NCBI GenBank assembly: GCA_030612765.1
Contig: JAUWNG010000016.1
Location: 1 to 39,889, forward strand
Reading direction: 5' to 3'
Length of the DNA: 39,889 nt
DNA from: Planctomycetota bacterium
GTDB taxonomy: Bacteria; Planctomycetota; Planctomycetia; Pirellulales; Thermoguttaceae
In this document: piece by piece, positions 1 through 9,153 of the stretch
How positions within the stretch are numbered: the stretch's first letter is position 1
Layout: the number at the start of each line of letters is the position of its first letter
Position numbers and translations under genes: made by a program
Notes under the pieces: model-generated
What the model was told of the DNA's origin: nothing
What the model saw: only the letters and a program-made list of their open reading frames with translations
Databases searched by the model: none

Positions 1-49
1 GGTAACGCGTCAACTGCGGTTTCAACTGACGAATTTGCTTGGCATCCAT
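1..49 (-). CDS. 5' end of a transposase-like gene (possibly IS701 family), cut by window edge
   Basis: Only the first 16 codons are inside the window. The ATG at 49-47 is preceded by a strong Shine-Dalgarno (GGGAGG, about 7 nt upstream), so a real gene start is likely. The visible N-terminus reads MDAKQIRQLKPQLTRY. This resembles the start of IS701-type DDE transposases (a 'QIR.LKP.L..FL' opening), but that is recall of a family pattern, not a match I could test. It matters because IS701 elements are known to target 4-bp YTAR sites, the same target seen for the family A repeats, and the first copy lies only about 85 bp away. Confidence 0.45.
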   Translation of the reverse strand, partial: MDAKQIRQLKPQLTRY

Positions 50-131
50 ACCCAATCCTCCCATGTGTTCATGAAAGACGTAGATTCCTCAATTTCCGCA
101 AACGATGCAAGGTCAACTTAGCGTTGTAGTA

Positions 132-267
<136 letters not shown>

Positions 268-424
268 ACGGTTCCCCGAACCCCGAATCCCGAATCCCCC
301 TTGGCTACGGCTATGCCGCGCCAGGAATAATCCGGGATAATCCGCCCCGAATAGCCCGCTGACAACTGACAACTGCCTGAAAAGCGGTTTTGCACCCGCC
401 ATAACCCCTTGCAAAAAAGGACGG

Positions 425-486
425 AAAAGGGGACATCACTGATTTTGGCAAACTAGACAACTGATAATCAGTGGTGTCCCCTTTTT
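425..486. terminator. Palindrome with A and T tracts (B-like); probable terminator of the small secreted protein gene
   Basis: An inverted repeat pairs AAAAGGGGACATCACTGATT (425-444) with AATCAGTGGTGTCCCCTTTTT (466-486), with one mismatch in the stem. It starts just beyond the stop codon at 488-490 of the minus-strand gene. On the minus strand the stem is followed by CCCCTTTTCC, a moderate U-tract. The GGGGAC...GTCCCC ends link it to repeat family B. A bidirectional terminator role is inferred. Confidence 0.55.
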
Positions 487-487
487 A

Positions 488-943
488 TCAAAGATCGCTG
501 GACGGCGTGGGAATCAACTCGGGACCAGGCTGGGGCGGCGCCGGCGGCGGTTGCGTACGAGGGTTGGCCGGCAACGGGGCATGACGACGAAGCGGTTGTT
601 CGTAGCCCGGCTGGTACATGTAGTCTCTGGGACCACGAACGGGGCCGAGCGGTTGCAGGACGTAACCGTAGTATGGACGGCCGTACACGGCGACCGGCAC
701 TCTCGGCGGCAAGGGCGGATAGCCGTACCGTAAGGATTGCCGATAAGCCCGACGCGGGTTGTAAGTATAGCCGTAAGGCAGCGCGACGTAACCATAGCCG
801 TATCCGTAGCCGGCGACCACGGCAGGGGCATGGCTCGGATAGTACCGTCCGTATGGATGCCGCGCCGAGGCGGAGGCCGTGAGCAGCAAGCACAAAACCA
901 CTCCCAAGAGGGGGGCGGCCAAGGCAATGATTGTTTTTCTCAT
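488..943 (-). CDS. Small secreted Tyr/Pro/Arg-rich protein, hypothetical
   Basis: A 151-residue protein. I chose the ATG at 943 because AAGGGG lies about 9 nt upstream and a clean signal peptide follows: Met-Arg-Lys, then a hydrophobic stretch to about residue 26, ending in ASASA. Reading can continue upstream to 1102, but that extension is repeat B1 and is unlikely to be translated. The mature part is low complexity: YGYGYGY-type repeats in the first half and a Pro/Gln/Arg-rich tail. Nothing identifies a catalytic domain. It probably acts in the periplasm or outside the cell as a structural or surface protein. The frame, signal peptide and terminator after the stop support a real gene, but the function is unknown. 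Confidence 0.7.
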   Translation of the reverse strand: MRKTIIALAAPLLGVVLCLLLTASASARHPYGRYYPSHAPAVVAGYGYGYGYVALPYGYTYNPRRAYRQSLRYGYPPLPPRVPVAVYGRPYYGYVLQPLGPVRGPRDYMYQPGYEQPLRRHAPLPANPRTQPPPAPPQPGPELIPTPSSDL

Positions 944-988
944 GATTCGGTTCCCCTTGCTGTCATAATGAACGTTTGAATGCGGGAA

Positions 989-1063
989 GGGGACAGGTCC
1001 ATGTTTTCGGCCAACCGTTTGTCCGCAAAATACGTCTATCGGCCGAAAAATGGACCAGTCCCC
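989..1063. repeat. Family B palindrome, copy B1
   Basis: Ends are GGGGACAGGTCCATGTTTTCGG and the near-complement CCGAAAAATGGACCAGTCCCC. The centre carries CCAACCGTTTG and CGGCCGA segments. The reverse complement matches copy B2 (2773-2848) over most of its length. It sits just upstream of the small secreted protein gene. The symmetry suggests a REP-like element that can fold as RNA or ssDNA. Confidence 0.75.
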
Positions 1064-1273
1064 GACCCGTGGAAGTGTACCGCGCGGCAAAGACGGCGGC
1101 AACTATCTATTTTTCCCGTAGTAACTCCCAGGCCGGGTAAACGGCAACCCTCTGGACGCGGAAATGCCCCGCTATATCGGCGGGGTTGCTTTGGGAGTGA
1201 CAATTGTTAAGATATCGATTAGGCAGGCTTTTCTTTTCTCGCGGGTTGTCCGCAACGTTGAAGGAGAAACGTG

Positions 1274-1648
1274 ATGTTGGCTATTGCTCCCGGTTGCGAG
1301 TTTGACGTTCAACGGGGGCCGGATTGGCTTATCGTACGGATCAAGAGTTTCGATCCGGCCGAACCGGATTCGCCCTCGCTGATGGAAAGAATCTGGTCTC
1401 TCTTGGAGCAGCACTTCACCTACCGGGTGGTGCTGGAGTTGGATGAAGTGCCTTTGCTGAACAGCGCGCTGGTCGAACAACTGTTCTTGTTGTATCGGCG
1501 GATTCAAGAGCACGACGGCGTGTTGCGGCTTTGCGGCCTCTCGCCGTACAACCGCCGAGTGCTGCACGCCTGTCGTCTGGACGAGCGGTTGCCGCCATAC
1601 CGCGACCGGCAGGAGGCCGTCATGGGCCGTCCACGGCAACCACGCTAG
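1274..1648 (+). CDS. STAS-domain protein (anti-sigma factor antagonist-like)
   Basis: A protein of about 124 residues. AAGGAG at 1261-1266 fits the ATG at 1274 (7-nt spacing) better than the GTG at 1271. The pattern is that of a STAS domain: an N-terminal beta strand (DWLIVRIKSF), a helix (LMERIWSLLEQH), the strand VVLELDEVPLLNSALVEQL, where the Ser of the usual D.S..... motif sits in 'NSALVEQL', and a later strand 'GVLRLCGLS' followed by a helix. STAS proteins of this size act in partner-switching modules with HPK-type kinases and PP2C phosphatases, or as scaffold subunits. No kinase or phosphatase is nearby, so the partner must be elsewhere. The C-terminus is Arg-rich and weakly conserved in character. 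Confidence 0.7.
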   Translation: MLAIAPGCEFDVQRGPDWLIVRIKSFDPAEPDSPSLMERIWSLLEQHFTYRVVLELDEVPLLNSALVEQLFLLYRRIQEHDGVLRLCGLSPYNRRVLHACRLDERLPPYRDRQEAVMGRPRQPR

Positions 1649-1660
1649 AGCGATGCGCTG

Positions 1661-1876
1661 TCACGTCCAACATACTTCCAACTCGTTGGCGATTTCGTCG
1701 ACGCCGTCGATGTGTCGAAGCGACTCCTGAGCCATCTGTTTTTGGAAGTAGGTGTTCACCACGCCCCGCAGTGTAACACGGCCGGAACTGGTCTCGAAAC
1801 GTAAGTTGCGGCGTATGAGGTAAGGGTTTCTCTCCAAAGCGGTAAGTACCCGATCATCCAATGGCATGTCGATCAT
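1661..1876 (-). CDS. BON-domain protein
   Basis: A 71-residue protein consisting of a single BON domain: a helix (DDRVLTALERNPYL), the strand pair 'RFETSSGRVTLRGVVN', a helix (YFQKQMAQESLRHIDGVDEI), then the strand 'ANELEV'. The 'G.V.L.G.V' and 'V..I.N.L.V' spacing is typical. BON domains bind phospholipid or other hydrophobic surfaces. OsmY-like proteins are secreted with two or more BON domains, but this one has no signal peptide and so would stay in the cytoplasm. Starts at 1876 or 1867 are both possible; neither has a strong Shine-Dalgarno. It converges with the STAS gene, with 12 bp between the stops. Confidence 0.75.
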   Translation of the reverse strand: MIDMPLDDRVLTALERNPYLIRRNLRFETSSGRVTLRGVVNTYFQKQMAQESLRHIDGVDEIANELEVCWT

Positions 1877-2071
1877 CTCTACTGACCAGTCTTGGTAAAA
1901 GTCTTTGGAAGAACATTCAACCTTTCAGCCGGGCTCGATCGCTGGCGTTTTCCGCCGTCGATCAACAAGGCATCCGTCTACACCCATCGGCAAACCACAA
2001 GGTTTACGCGGAAACCAACAAAGCGGCAACATGGATATTCTGCGTAATATGGTTGGATGTTGCGGATTTTT

Positions 2072-2103
2072 CGGACTATCGGGGTCTGTTTCCGATAGTC
2101 CGG
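2072..2103. repeat. Short perfect inverted repeat
   Basis: CGGACTATCGG (about 2075) is followed after a 9-nt loop by CCGATAGTCCG. No T-run follows on either strand, so I do not call it a terminator. It directly adjoins the segment at 2114-2186 that recurs near 37 kb. Confidence 0.6.
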
Positions 2104-2113
2104 TTCGATCTAT

Positions 2114-2186
2114 ACGTTGCACGGAAAGTAATGCAACATTCTTTTTGGATGGAGAAGAATGTTACACTTCAAGCCGCTCACCGTAT
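2114..2186. repeat. 73-bp segment repeated at 36985-37057
   Basis: By hand alignment without gaps, 62 of 73 positions agree with 36985-37057. It contains the inverted repeat AACATTCTT...AAGAATGTT and the pair GTTGCA...TGCAAC. Apart from it and copy A2, I see nothing assignable in the gene-free stretch 1880-2438. Confidence 0.65.
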
Positions 2187-2307
2187 AAAACGCCCTGGTT
2201 GCCGAATAGTGTGTCTGCCAACGACGCAAACCCGACATTGAAAGTTAGCTTACGCCGTGCGGAGTGGGGACGAATTGGTAGAAAAAATCTACCCGACAAG
2301 ACTCGCT

Positions 2308-2442
2308 CCAACAGCCCGTTGAAAAAGCCGGATTTGGGAGTTTGGGCGCCACTGCTGGCTTGTCCAGCAGTGTTTTTCCGGGAGTTTCCCCCTGCACTGC
2401 TGGACAAGCCAGCAGTGGCGCCCTTTTTCAACGGGCTGCTAA
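2308..2442 (+). mobile_element. Family A element, copy A2 (127 bp), at the stop codon of a membrane protein gene
   Basis: The element is 2312-2438. Flanks are CCAA (2308-2311) and CTAA (2439-2442), a target duplication with one mismatch. The CTA at 2439-2441 is, on the minus strand, the TAG stop codon of the neighbouring gene, so the target site and the stop codon are the same bases. Confidence 0.88.
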
Positions 2443-2690
2443 GGCTCGTCCGGTTCATCCGGCTCGCGAAGAGTGCCGATGGCTAAAACCAGCAGCAGGC
2501 AAACCAAATCGATGATCCAAAGGACGCTTCCTGCCAGGACGATTCGACGCAACACCACCCCACCGGCGATGTCACCCATTCCCTCCAATAGAACGGTGAC
2601 ACCCAAAGTCACGCAGATGCAGACGGGCAGAAGGATTGCGCCGGCGATCAGCGTCAGTCCAAATCGACGGGGGAATTGCGGTTGGTGCAT
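2439..2690 (-). CDS. Small two-helix membrane protein, hypothetical
   Basis: An 83-residue protein with two predicted membrane helices (about residues 11-33 and 48-70), a basic N-terminus (MHQPQFPRRFG), and an acidic Asp/Glu/Pro tail ending EPDEPDEP. No family recognised. The hydrophobicity pattern and the clean end at a repeat boundary support a real gene. There is no clear Shine-Dalgarno before the ATG at 2690. The TAG stop is formed by the YTAR target site of repeat A2, so the original stop may have been preserved by the insertion. Confidence 0.55.
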   Translation of the reverse strand: MHQPQFPRRFGLTLIAGAILLPVCICVTLGVTVLLEGMGDIAGGVVLRRIVLAGSVLWIIDLVCLLLVLAIGTLREPDEPDEP

Positions 2691-2772
2691 AATAGTCCAG
2701 TTCGGCTAGTTTCCCTAATTTTGCGGATCGGCAGAGTCGTTGTCAAGGAGGGTAAGCGTTCACGGGTTGGCT

Positions 2773-2848
2773 GGGGACTGGTCCATTTTTCGGCCGAAAA
2801 ACGCATTTCGCAGGCAAACGGTTGGCCGAAAACTTGGGACCTGTCCCC
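2773..2848. repeat. Family B palindrome, copy B2, with a related half-copy to 2926
   Basis: Ends are GGGGACTGGTCCATTTTTCGG and CCGAAAACTTGGGACCTGTCCCC, and the centre has GGCAAACGGTTGG. It is the inverted relative of B1. A further GTCCCC-type end (AAAATTGGGCCAGTCCCC) follows near 2905-2922, suggesting a partial second unit. It occupies the intergenic space between the two membrane protein genes. Confidence 0.75.
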
Positions 2849-2936
2849 TTCCCGCGGCGGTCAAGCGATTTCCCAAGGCAACGTCCTTCACACCGCGAAA
2901 ATTGGGCCAGTCCCCTGTGAACGGTTGCCTTGGAGT

Positions 2937-3491
2937 CTATCCGAGCGACGCCCACATGAAAAATGCGGGGTCCAAAAGCTTAGCCCAATGTGTGAACGCG
3001 AACATCAACACACATTGGTAGCCGATCAAGATCAAATACATTACGACGACTATCGGGATCAGATATCCCACGCGAAAAGATGTGCCGAACAAGTAGTGGT
3101 TTTTGAAGATCAACAGCAGCGGAAGACCGGCAACCGTCAGCACGTACTTGCAGAGCAGGAACGGCAGGATGCCGTTGTCTAGGAGGCGATCCATCAGGGG
3201 ATTGATTTCCTCGGCGCCGGCCTCGATCAATTGAATCGTCAGGATCGCATCGATGAGCGAGCCGATTATGAGCATCACGATGACAATAAACATCGCCGAC
3301 GAGAAGCGGTCGACGAAGTACGGCCGTCGATGCTCGCCGGCGCGGCGATTGGCCATGCGCTGTCCGGCCGGCGGAAATGCCCCCCACGGGCTGGTAGGCG
3401 TCTCGCGCCGGTCCGATTGGATGCGCTGGTCGATGTTGGATTCGGCCGGCACATCCGAGGCCGCGGCAGGCATTTGCGGAAAAAGTCTCAC
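2937..3491 (-). CDS. DUF5658-type integral membrane protein
   Basis: A 184-residue protein. The first 65 residues are hydrophilic (Arg/Pro/Ala-rich, 'RIQSDRRE' and 'RRAGEHRRP'). Four hydrophobic helices follow at about 66-88, 105-127, 138-160 and 165-182. The first loop carries 'SLIDAILTIQLIEAGAEEINP', with the conserved D..LT......G..E.NPLM arrangement of the DUF5658 family, which occurs in many bacteria without a defined function. The start is GTG at 3491 with GAGGA 5 nt upstream. It begins 25 bp after the GspK-like gene on the same strand, so it may be the last gene of the secretion operon; that link is positional only. Confidence 0.7.
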   Translation of the reverse strand: MRLFPQMPAAASDVPAESNIDQRIQSDRRETPTSPWGAFPPAGQRMANRRAGEHRRPYFVDRFSSAMFIVIVMLIIGSLIDAILTIQLIEAGAEEINPLMDRLLDNGILPFLLCKYVLTVAGLPLLLIFKNHYLFGTSFRVGYLIPIVVVMYLILIGYQCVLMFAFTHWAKLLDPAFFMWASLG

Positions 3492-3516
3492 GTGATCCTC
3501 GCCGCTCCGGGGTTAG

Positions 3517-3951
3517 CTAAGGGGGAAAGGTGTCAAAGGGGGCCACCAACTCGAGAACGTCTGGCGGCGGCGGCGGCCGGGTATCCAACGTGTAAACCCT
3601 GACGGACCAGGTTTCCACAGGCGGGGCCGGCGGATCCTTCAACTCAAAGGTGAGGAGAAAGAAACCGGACCCGATGATTTCCGTGTAACATTGATATGTA
3701 TCCCCGATGCCGATGGAGGGCCGGCTCTCAGCCGTTTCCAGCACGTGTATGGCGCGGGCCAGAGCACACACAACGCCCTCGTCTCGCTGAACTTGCTCCT
3801 CGCAAACCTTTGCAACGCGAATCACACCGGTCATCTGCCGCCACGTCACGCCTAGCAGCATGAGAAACAGCACGTTGAACAGGAGCACCATCACTAGCGC
3901 ATAACCGCGCGGGTGTGGCGAGCGTCGGATTGCGGTGTTGTAGGCGTTCAC
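3517..3951 (-). CDS. GspK/PilX-like minor pseudopilin or assembly protein
   Basis: About 144 residues from a GTG at 3951-3949 that overlaps the upstream TGA in the arrangement GTGA, implying translational coupling. A longer reading to 4311 overlaps the upstream prepilin gene and is not needed. Near the N-terminus 'HPRGYALVMVLLFNVLFLMLL' gives a prepilin-peptidase-type Gly followed by an aromatic residue and a membrane helix. The mature residue 5 is not Glu, as is typical of GspK among pseudopilins. Canonical GspK is about 300 residues, so this is a short version. The C-terminal part is a Pro-rich beta-type domain without recognised motifs. Its place at the end of a run of prepilin genes supports a tip or minor-pilin role. 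Confidence 0.6.
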   Translation of the reverse strand: MNAYNTAIRRSPHPRGYALVMVLLFNVLFLMLLGVTWRQMTGVIRVAKVCEEQVQRDEGVVCALARAIHVLETAESRPSIGIGDTYQCYTEIIGSGFFLLTFELKDPPAPPVETWSVRVYTLDTRPPPPPDVLELVAPFDTFPP

Positions 3952-4562
3952 GGATTCGTGTAGTGGATAATCGACCAGGGCAAGGTCTGGCCGGACGGAA
4001 CGGATGGTTGTTTCGCAGTCAGGTCGCACGTGAGCGTGAGTGTACGGTACTGAAAACATAGCACGATCTCGGCTGCTTTGTTGTCGGGGTCGAGCGTGAC
4101 GTTCATACTGTACACGTTTTTGGCTACGGTGAAGTCTGTTGATGGGGTTTCGTTCTTCCTCCGCACCAGGATCAGAGTGGAAACACCCGTGTCGGTATCC
4201 TCCTTCACCAGATAGCGGATTGTGGTTTCTGTGGTTTCTCCGTCGTAAAAGAGCTTCAAATCCTTGTTGGATGGGAGCAGAGCATTGACGGGATTCTCCC
4301 ATCTGAGCCATCGACCGGTTGCTTTGTCGCCTTTTCGGGCATAAGAATTAGGATCAGAATCGGCCAGACTGCCGCCCAGGTCGCGGCTTAACGCCGCCAT
4401 TGCCAAATCCCTTTCCTGCACGAGCCGGCTCCGACCGATCAGGCTGACAGCGGTCTTGCCTACGCCAACCCATGCTGAAGAGAGCAGCACGGCCAGCGCG
4501 GCCATGAGTACGCCGACAATCGTGACTTCCACGAGGGAAAAACCTTTTCGATGGTTCGGCAT
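3948..4562 (-). CDS. GspJ-like prepilin (minor pseudopilin)
   Basis: A 204-residue protein. The ATG at 4562 is chosen because GGAG lies about 8 nt upstream, it follows the previous stop by 5 nt, and it gives a short class III leader: MPNHRKG|FSLVEVTIV, with cleavage after Gly7 and Glu at mature position 5. One N-terminal helix (residues 8-30) is followed by a globular domain of mixed strands. Size and position after the GspI-like gene fit GspJ. The protein would be processed by a prepilin peptidase and methyltransferase (PilD/GspO), which is not encoded here. The stop is coupled to the GspK-like gene. Confidence 0.75.
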   Translation of the reverse strand: MPNHRKGFSLVEVTIVGVLMAALAVLLSSAWVGVGKTAVSLIGRSRLVQERDLAMAALSRDLGGSLADSDPNSYARKGDKATGRWLRWENPVNALLPSNKDLKLFYDGETTETTIRYLVKEDTDTGVSTLILVRRKNETPSTDFTVAKNVYSMNVTLDPDNKAAEIVLCFQYRTLTLTCDLTAKQPSVPSGQTLPWSIIHYTNP

Positions 4563-4567
4563 GGATA

Positions 4568-5614
<1,047 letters not shown>

Positions 5615-5626
5615 GACGGCTTCGAT

Positions 5627-6106
5627 CTATTGGAATCCGGGGGTGATGGTAAATGAACCCGCCGAAATGGACCCGCCCGTCGTGCCGTCCTCATCGATGG
5701 TGAACGAGCCTGTCCAGGTGCTTCTTTGGTGGCGCGTGGCCGTGGCTTGAAAAGCGCTGCTGTTAGCCGATGGCACGGCGTAAATATAATCGCCGGTAGT
5801 GCTGACGATGACCGGATCGATCAGCCCCAATTGGTAAAGTCCAAGCGGCAAAGGCGACGCTTGGGTCAGCTTGTCGGTATAGGCATGGTTTTCCAGCCAG
5901 TACAGTCGTTGTGCGGCCCAAATCGCGCGTAGATGTGCTGCCGCGAAGTCGGCCCGCGACTGTTCGAGCGCCCGTCCGAAGTACGGGGCGCTCATCCCGA
6001 CCAAAACGCCGATGACCGCGACGGTTACCATCAATTCCGTGAGCGTAAATCCGCTTGGCCTGGCGCGGCGGGCACTGCAACGGATTGTGGATCGTGCGGT
6101 TGGCAT
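5627..6106 (-). CDS. Prepilin, GspG/GspH-like
   Basis: A 159-residue protein from the ATG at 6106, preceded by GAGGGAAGAAGAAG. The leader is basic (MPTARSTIRCSARRARPSG|FTLTE), with cleavage after Gly and Glu at mature position 5, followed by a hydrophobic helix (LMVTVAVIGVLVGM). A helical region 'RADFAAAHLRAIWAAQRLYWLEN' and a beta-rich end with 'GTTGGSISAGSFTITPGFQ' follow, similar to small type IV pilins. The gene overlaps or abuts the gspF stop (6150) by intergenic spacing only. Together with the 12.1-12.6 kb pilin it gives two candidates for the main pseudopilin; the latter, with its own promoter, is the better one. Confidence 0.8.
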   Translation of the reverse strand: MPTARSTIRCSARRARPSGFTLTELMVTVAVIGVLVGMSAPYFGRALEQSRADFAAAHLRAIWAAQRLYWLENHAYTDKLTQASPLPLGLYQLGLIDPVIVSTTGDYIYAVPSANSSAFQATATRHQRSTWTGSFTIDEDGTTGGSISAGSFTITPGFQ

Positions 6107-6149
6107 GGCAACTTCTTCTTCCCTCTCCCACGAGGAAGGGGTGATGTTT

Positions 6150-7244
6150 CTAATTGATCTTCCCGGCCATTTCAAACATCGGCATGTATATGGACAGCAT
6201 CAGCCCGGCGATCGTGACTCCCATGCCGACGATGATGATGGGTTCGAGGAGTTTGGTGACGCTATGGATCGTGGTCTCCATTCTCTCTTTGTAGTATGGC
6301 GCCATTTGTTCCATGACGAGGGCCAATTGGCCCGATTCCTCGCCGACGTGCACCATATTGACGATCATGGTGGTATAGATTCCCGTTTCCCCAATCGCTG
6401 CGGCCAGCGGCCGGCCGGCGGCCACGCGGCTCCGCACTCGCGCCATTGCGTCGCGGTATGGGGGGCTGGTATGAAAAACGCCCTCGATGGTTTGCAGCGA
6501 CTCCATCATGGGGATGCCGCTCTTGAGCAACAAAGCAATGTTGGAGGCAAAGCGGTACATGGCCGCCTGGACGACGAGTTCGCCAACCAACGGAAGGCCG
6601 ATGCCGACGCCGATGAACAGGCGGCGCCCCGGTTCGGTCTTGGCATATTTCCGAATGGCGAACACGGCGATAACCAGGAGCACCGCGATATAGGGCCCGT
6701 AGATGACAATGCCGTCCGAAAGATCGATGACGAACTGCGTCATGCCGGGCAATTCCGCCCCCATGTCATTGAACATTTTAGCAAAGGTGGGGACGACCCC
6801 CCAGAGTAGACCGGTAATGGAGCCTACGGCGACACAGATGAGGATCGTCGGATACATCAGCGCCCCCTTCACCTTTTTTCTGGTCTCTCGCGATGCGCTG
6901 ATTTGCTTATTGAGTTCACCGAGGACCATGGACATTTGTCCGGTGACTTCGCCGATGCGGATGATTTCGATCCAGTAATGATCGAAGACATCGGGAAAAT
7001 TGGCCGCCGCGGCATGGACGGAACTGCCGGATGCCATGCGCGAGGCGATTTGCTCCAAGACGTGCCGCAGTTTGATGCTCTGGGATTGCTCGGCGCTGAT
7101 TTCAACCGCCTGCAACAGTGGCGTACCCGACGCAATGAGCGTGCCAAGCTGCTGGAAGAAGACCATCTTGTCGTCCAAGGTGATCTTCTTGTGCGGCTTG
7201 CTCGACACGCGAGCCCGGGCGATAAACCAGTCTTGAAATGCCAT
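6150..7244 (-). CDS. gspF: GspF/PilC inner-membrane platform protein
   Basis: A 364-residue protein with two T2SSF domains. The first runs from about residues 26-150, with 'FFQQLGTLIASGTPLLQAVE' and 'ALMYPTILICVAVGSI'. The second runs from about 225-350, with 'FASNIALLLKSGIPMMESL' and 'VGEESGQLALVMEQMAPYY'. Membrane helices are at about 130-152, 178-195 and 335-357. GspF connects the ATPase GspE to the pseudopilus and the GspL/M complex. The length is slightly below the usual 400 because the N-terminal extension is short. It lies downstream of gspE, separated by about 180 bp that are almost entirely repeat A4, so the original spacing was probably about 45 bp. Confidence 0.93.
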   Translation of the reverse strand: MAFQDWFIARARVSSKPHKKITLDDKMVFFQQLGTLIASGTPLLQAVEISAEQSQSIKLRHVLEQIASRMASGSSVHAAAANFPDVFDHYWIEIIRIGEVTGQMSMVLGELNKQISASRETRKKVKGALMYPTILICVAVGSITGLLWGVVPTFAKMFNDMGAELPGMTQFVIDLSDGIVIYGPYIAVLLVIAVFAIRKYAKTEPGRRLFIGVGIGLPLVGELVVQAAMYRFASNIALLLKSGIPMMESLQTIEGVFHTSPPYRDAMARVRSRVAAGRPLAAAIGETGIYTTMIVNMVHVGEESGQLALVMEQMAPYYKERMETTIHSVTKLLEPIIIVGMGVTIAGLMLSIYMPMFEMAGKIN

Positions 7245-7273
7245 GATCGGTTGCCTTTGCTAGGTGCGTAACC

Positions 7274-7409
<136 letters not shown>

Positions 7410-7421
7410 GTCACGGCTCAA

Positions 7422-9149
7422 TCATTCGTTGCCCGTTGAGATGGTCAAAACTTCCTCCAAACTGGTCAATCCCGCCCGCACTTTGTCCATGCCGTTGTCC
7501 AACAGCAGCTTCATGCCTTCCTCGCGCGCAGCCACTCGCAACTCGGGTAGCGGCGTGCGGGTTTGAATCAGGTTCGCCAGGTGAGGGGTGAGGCGCACCA
7601 CCTCGAAAACGCCGACGCGTCCCTTGTAGCCGGTGCCCCGACAGTACTCGCAACCCTCGGCCTTGGGCCGATACAATTCTTGTCCCGCCTCGAAACCGTG
7701 CGCTTTCGCCGTCTCGGCGTCGCACTCGAAGGGCTGCTTGCACTCCTTGCACAGCCGGCGGATGAGCCGTTGGGCTTCGAGCACCCGCAGCGTCGAGGCC
7801 AGCAGGAACGGCTCGATCTCCATGTCCACCAGGCGGTTGACGGCCGAGAGCGAGTCGTTGGTGTGGATCGTCGAGAGCACGAAGTGGCCGGTTAGGGCGG
7901 CGCGCAGGCAGATTTGGGCCGTCTCCTGGTCGCGCACCTCGCCCACCATGATCACGTCCGGGTCTTGACGCAGGAAGGCGCGCAGCGCGCCGGCAAAGGT
8001 TAGCCCCACCTGGGGCTTGACCTGAACCTGATTGATCCCCTTGAACTTGTACTCCACGGGGTCTTCCACCGTGCAGATATTCGTTTCGGGTTTGTTCAAT
8101 ATGTTCAGGCAAGCATAGAGTGTGGTGCTCTTGCCGCTGCCGGTCGGCCCGGTCGCCAACATCAGGCCGTGGGGCATTTGGATCGACTCGAGGAGGTCCT
8201 TCGACTGCCGCTCGTCAAAACCCAACTCCGTCAATTCACAGAGAATGGCGCCCTTGTCGAGGATACGCATCACAATCTTTTCGCCGAACACGGTCGGCAC
8301 GGTGCTGACGCGCAAGTCGACCCGCCTCTTGTCGTTTCTCAAGGCGATGGCGCCGTCTTGAGGTATGCGCTTCTCGGCGATGTCCATTTTCGCCAGAATC
8401 TTGATACGCGAGACGATCGACACGAACTGCGATCGCGACGGCGGGACCAACTCGCGGAGCAAGCCGTCCACCCGAATCCGGATGGAGCACGAATCCTCGA
8501 ACGGCTCGATATGGATATCGCTGGCCCTCGCGGACAACGCTTGCTCCAGAATCTGGTTCACTATGCGGACAATGCGTCCATCGGCGCCGAACGGCACCGT
8601 CTGGTCGATGTTCAGGACCTCCTCAATATCCTCCAGGCCGAGATCCGACTCCTCCGATGCCTCTTCCTCCGTGTAGCCTGCGACGAACTTCGTGTGACTC
8701 TCGTGGTACAACGTATCGAGGGTCTTTCCCATCACCGAGAGCGGGGCTATCATGGGCCGGATGGTCAGGCCGGTGAGCAGTTGCAGTTCATCGACCATCA
8801 ACATGTCCTCGTACGCGACGAAGGCCACGTCCAGCACGTCCTCGTTCAGCTCCACCGGCGCCATCGAGTGCTCGCGGCAGAGCTTTTCCGGCAGCAGGCC
8901 GGCAAGCTTCGGGGCGACCACCTCGGGGGCCAAGTCGAACAGCGGCACCATGAGGTGGTCGGCGTACACCTCGGCAATGTGCTGGCCTATGACCAGCCCC
9001 TGCGAGATGAGGATGCTTTCCAGGGAGCCGGACAGCTTGGACCGGGCCTTGTTCAACTCCACGACCTGCTCGGGTGTGAGAATCTTCTTCTCCAGCAGGA
9101 GCTTCACCAGCAGAGGCTGCAAGCTGTCCTTTACGGCAGTGATGGCCAT
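7422..9149 (-). CDS. gspE: GspE/PilB secretion ATPase
   Basis: A 575-residue hexameric ATPase that powers pseudopilus assembly. The N-terminal N1E/MshEN-type domain spans about residues 1-150 and the catalytic core about 180-560. Walker A is GPTGSGKSTT near 334-343. The Asp box is near 'VEDPVEYKF', Walker B is 'DPDVIMVGEVRD' near 397-408, and the His box is 'GHFVLSTIHTND'. A zinc-binding tetracysteine is present as CKEC (467-470) and CEYC (500-503), as in canonical GspE/PilB. The ATG at 9149 follows the preceding TGA by 4 nt, with AGGGG upstream. All key residues are present, so it should be functional. The stop is 12 bp from repeat A4. Confidence 0.95.
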   Translation of the reverse strand: MAITAVKDSLQPLLVKLLLEKKILTPEQVVELNKARSKLSGSLESILISQGLVIGQHIAEVYADHLMVPLFDLAPEVVAPKLAGLLPEKLCREHSMAPVELNEDVLDVAFVAYEDMLMVDELQLLTGLTIRPMIAPLSVMGKTLDTLYHESHTKFVAGYTEEEASEESDLGLEDIEEVLNIDQTVPFGADGRIVRIVNQILEQALSARASDIHIEPFEDSCSIRIRVDGLLRELVPPSRSQFVSIVSRIKILAKMDIAEKRIPQDGAIALRNDKRRVDLRVSTVPTVFGEKIVMRILDKGAILCELTELGFDERQSKDLLESIQMPHGLMLATGPTGSGKSTTLYACLNILNKPETNICTVEDPVEYKFKGINQVQVKPQVGLTFAGALRAFLRQDPDVIMVGEVRDQETAQICLRAALTGHFVLSTIHTNDSLSAVNRLVDMEIEPFLLASTLRVLEAQRLIRRLCKECKQPFECDAETAKAHGFEAGQELYRPKAEGCEYCRGTGYKGRVGVFEVVRLTPHLANLIQTRTPLPELRVAAREEGMKLLLDNGMDKVRAGLTSLEEVLTISTGNE

Positions 9150-9153
9150 ACGC

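Noticed and set aside
1165-1183. Hairpin CCCCGC...GCGGGG before the STAS gene as a terminator
   Set aside because: No T-run follows and there is no upstream plus-strand gene to terminate.
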